NCBI GenBank assembly: GCA_025362115.1
Contig: JANYIK010000095.1
Location: forward strand, 1-6,793
From: Methylophilaceae bacterium
Lineage (GTDB): Bacteria > Pseudomonadota > Gammaproteobacteria > Burkholderiales > Methylophilaceae
Reading direction: 5' to 3'
Length of the DNA: 6,793 nucleotides
Shown here: positions 5,527 through 6,793 of the stretch, piece after piece
Position numbering within the stretch: the first letter of the stretch is position 1
Layout: every line of letters starts with the position of its first letter
Position numbers and translations under genes: made by a program
The notes under the pieces: generated by a model
The model's database searches: none
What the model was told of the DNA's origin: nothing
What the model saw: the letters and a program-made list of their open reading frames with translations, nothing else

Positions 5527-6273
5527 ATGCGTTTTGATGTCATTACTTTGTTTCCAGAAGCTTTTGAGGCGATAAGCCAATATGGCATTACCGCGCGAGC
5601 TTTAGAAAATAAGTTGTACAGTTTACAGTTATGGAATCCGCGTGATTTCACGACTGATGCGCGCAAAACCGTAGATGACCGCCCGTTTGGAGGTGGTCCC
5701 GGCATGGTGATGATGGCCGAGCCGCTGCAAAAAACGATTAAAGCGGTCAAAACAGAAGTAGGTTCGGCGAGTTGGGTGATTCATTTTTCACCGCAGGGCA
5801 AACCGCTCACACATCATAAGGTGATGGAATTAGTGGCTAAACCTGCCTTAATCCTGCTGACAAGCCGATATGAAGGTGTAGATGAGCGCTTGATTCAGCG
5901 CCATGTGGATGAGGAAATATCGCTAGGCGACTACGTGCTGTCTGGTGGGGAAATCCCCGCGATGGCTTTGATAGATGCGATAGTGCGGCAGTTGCCGGGC
6001 AGTTTGGGCGATGCAGATTCAGCGGCGCAAGATTCGTTTGTCAATGGTTTATTAGATTGTCCGCACTACACGCGGCCTGAGGTGGTTGAAGGTGAAACGG
6101 TGCCAGCGGTGCTATTGTCTGGCCACCATGAAGAGATTCGACGTTGGCGCTTGAAACAAGCACTGGCGCGGACAAGGGCAAAACGCCCGGATTTACTAGC
6201 CGCAAGGCAGTTGACTAAAGAGGAGTCTCGGCTACTCGCTGAGATCGAGCAGGAACAAGGCTCCCATAACTAG
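5527..6273 (+). CDS. trmD: TrmD, tRNA (guanine-37-N1)-methyltransferase
   Basis: TrmD is the essential SPOUT-class methyltransferase that makes m1G37 next to the anticodon and so prevents +1 frameshifting. With ATG 5527 it has 248 aa, and its numbering agrees with that of E. coli TrmD. Seen: DDRPFGGGPGMVMM (50-63), the trefoil-knot SAM site SRYEGVDER (113-121) and GDYVLSGGEIPAM (134-146), the catalytic Arg154 and Asp169 (QDSF), GLLDCPHYTRPEV (174-186), and the C-terminal RRWRLKQAL helix (205-213) that contacts tRNA. Position 113 is Ser where E. coli has Gly. An in-frame TTG at 5521 would add two residues; ATG 5527 is preferred by family alignment. There is no strong ribosome binding site (only GAG at 5516-5518), and the gene begins 9 bases after the rimM stop, which suggests translational coupling and low expression. 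Confidence 0.97.
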   Translation: MRFDVITLFPEAFEAISQYGITARALENKLYSLQLWNPRDFTTDARKTVDDRPFGGGPGMVMMAEPLQKTIKAVKTEVGSASWVIHFSPQGKPLTHHKVMELVAKPALILLTSRYEGVDERLIQRHVDEEISLGDYVLSGGEIPAMALIDAIVRQLPGSLGDADSAAQDSFVNGLLDCPHYTRPEVVEGETVPAVLLSGHHEEIRRWRLKQALARTRAKRPDLLAARQLTKEESRLLAEIEQEQGSHN

Positions 6274-6281
6274 AAAGGAAG
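6274..6281 (+). promoter_or_regulatory. Strong ribosome binding site of rplS
   Basis: AAAGGAAG directly follows the trmD stop codon; its AGGA core ends 6 bases before the ATG at 6286. It gives rplS independent, efficient initiation, in contrast with the weak sites of rimM and trmD just upstream. Confidence 0.8.
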
Positions 6282-6285
6282 TAGC

Positions 6286-6681
6286 ATGGCTAACATTATT
6301 GAAACTCTGGAACAAGAAGAAATCGCGCGCTTAGGCAAAACGATTCCTAACTTTGCACCAGGTGACACCGTCGTCGTCGGTGTGAACGTAGTTGAAGGCA
6401 CGCGTAAGCGTGTACAGGCTTATGAAGGCGTGGTTATTTCCAAGCGCAATCGTGGCCTGAATTCCAACTTTATCGTGCGTAAGATTTCGTCAGGTGAAGG
6501 CGTAGAACGTACCTTCCAAACCTATTCTCCGCTGATTGCCAGCATTGAAGTGAAGCGCCGTGGCGATGTACGTCGTGCCAAGCTTTACTACTTGCGTGAC
6601 CGCTCCGGTAAATCTGCACGTATTAAAGAAAAACTGAAAATGCGTGACAAGGAAGTAGCTGCACCAGCAACCGCAGAATAA
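6286..6681 (+). CDS. rplS: Ribosomal protein L19
   Basis: L19 sits on the 50S subunit at the 30S interface and contributes to an intersubunit bridge. The protein has 131 aa, against 115 in E. coli. Family motifs: FAPGDTVVVGVNVVEG (23-38), RVQAYEGVVISKRNRGLNSNFIVRK (42-66), SSGEGVERTFQTYSPLI (68-84), and RRGDVRRAKLYYLRDRSGKSARIKEKL (91-117). The extra length is a short C-terminal tail ending in EVAAPATAE, a mild version of the Ala/Glu bias seen in S16 of the same operon. It is the last gene: a strong hairpin terminator begins 18 bases after the stop. Confidence 0.97.
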   Translation: MANIIETLEQEEIARLGKTIPNFAPGDTVVVGVNVVEGTRKRVQAYEGVVISKRNRGLNSNFIVRKISSGEGVERTFQTYSPLIASIEVKRRGDVRRAKLYYLRDRSGKSARIKEKLKMRDKEVAAPATAE

Positions 6682-6698
6682 GCGCCATTCCTTGCGCC

Positions 6699-6735
6699 CA
6701 ACAAAAAACCCGCATATTTTGCGGGTTTTTTGTTG
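6699..6735 (+). terminator. Bidirectional Rho-independent terminator after rplS
   Basis: CAACAAAAAACCCGCA (6699-6714) and TGCGGGTTTTTTGTTG (6720-6735) are perfect 16-bp complements around a 5-base loop. The GC core (CCCGCA/TGCGGG) is flanked by an A6 tract on the left and a T6 tract on the right, so the hairpin plus U-run works on both strands. It ends the rpsP operon and may also stop transcription arriving from the right. Confidence 0.95.
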
Positions 6736-6793
6736 TCTAGCTAAATCGGATTAACGATTGCGACTGTTTGAAGTTTGCAACTTAGCGGTTGCA
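6736..6793. other. Unassigned 3' edge sequence
   Basis: No gene start, tRNA or convincing promoter is visible in these 58 bases. A 6-bp inverted repeat, TGCAAC (6776-6781) and GTTGCA (6788-6793), reaches the window end and may continue beyond it. Nothing more can be supported. Confidence 0.4.

Noticed and set aside
6736..6793. Possible tRNA or small RNA after the terminator
   Set aside because: No cloverleaf or anticodon arm can be drawn from these 58 bases.

Overview
The window is an all-plus-strand, gene-dense chromosomal segment from a Gram-negative proteobacterium. It holds the end of a tol-pal cell-envelope operon, two queuosine-precursor genes, and a complete rpsP-rimM-trmD-rplS operon. 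The Tol-Pal proteins and outer-membrane lipoprotein establish a Gram-negative envelope. The style of several proteins (Pal ending in a CW..NRRAD motif, CpoB beginning its mature part with GLFDDDEAR, the MSLRI..IFFSLQGE start of QueE) suggests a betaproteobacterium, perhaps Nitrosomonadales-like. That placement is an inference from remembered family sequences. The tolB-pal-cpoB-queE-queC order is also known in some gammaproteobacteria such as Pseudomonas.

Layout. Positions 1-273 encode the C-terminal domain of TolA, cut by the window edge. tolB (300-1559), pal (1604-2155) and cpoB (2159-3064) follow with short gaps. queE (start near 3066) and queC (to 4375) come next with almost no spacing and look co-transcribed with the tol-pal genes. 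An 80-base gap (4376-4455) carries a good sigma70-type promoter with a GC-rich discriminator and a palindrome over its -35 box. It drives rpsP (4456-4962), rimM (4990-5517), trmD (5527-6273) and rplS (6286-6681). A strong bidirectional hairpin terminator at 6699-6735 closes the operon. The last 58 bases hold no recognisable gene. No stretch over 300 bases lacks a gene, and I see no tRNA, rRNA, mobile element or CRISPR array.

Function. TolA, TolB, Pal and CpoB belong to the trans-envelope system that constricts the outer membrane at division and coordinates it with peptidoglycan synthesis. QueE and QueC make 7-cyano-7-deazaguanine (preQ0), the precursor of queuosine at tRNA position 34. RimM matures the 30S subunit around S16/S19, TrmD makes m1G37 in tRNA, and S16 and L19 are structural ribosomal proteins.

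The genes are housekeeping and I see no undescribed multi-gene system. The most distinctive item is S16, which carries an 88-residue alanine-rich tail, basic then acidic, that doubles the usual protein length. Secondary points of interest are the rpsP promoter with its palindrome, the contrast in ribosome-binding-site quality within the rpsP operon, and the run of non-ATG starts.
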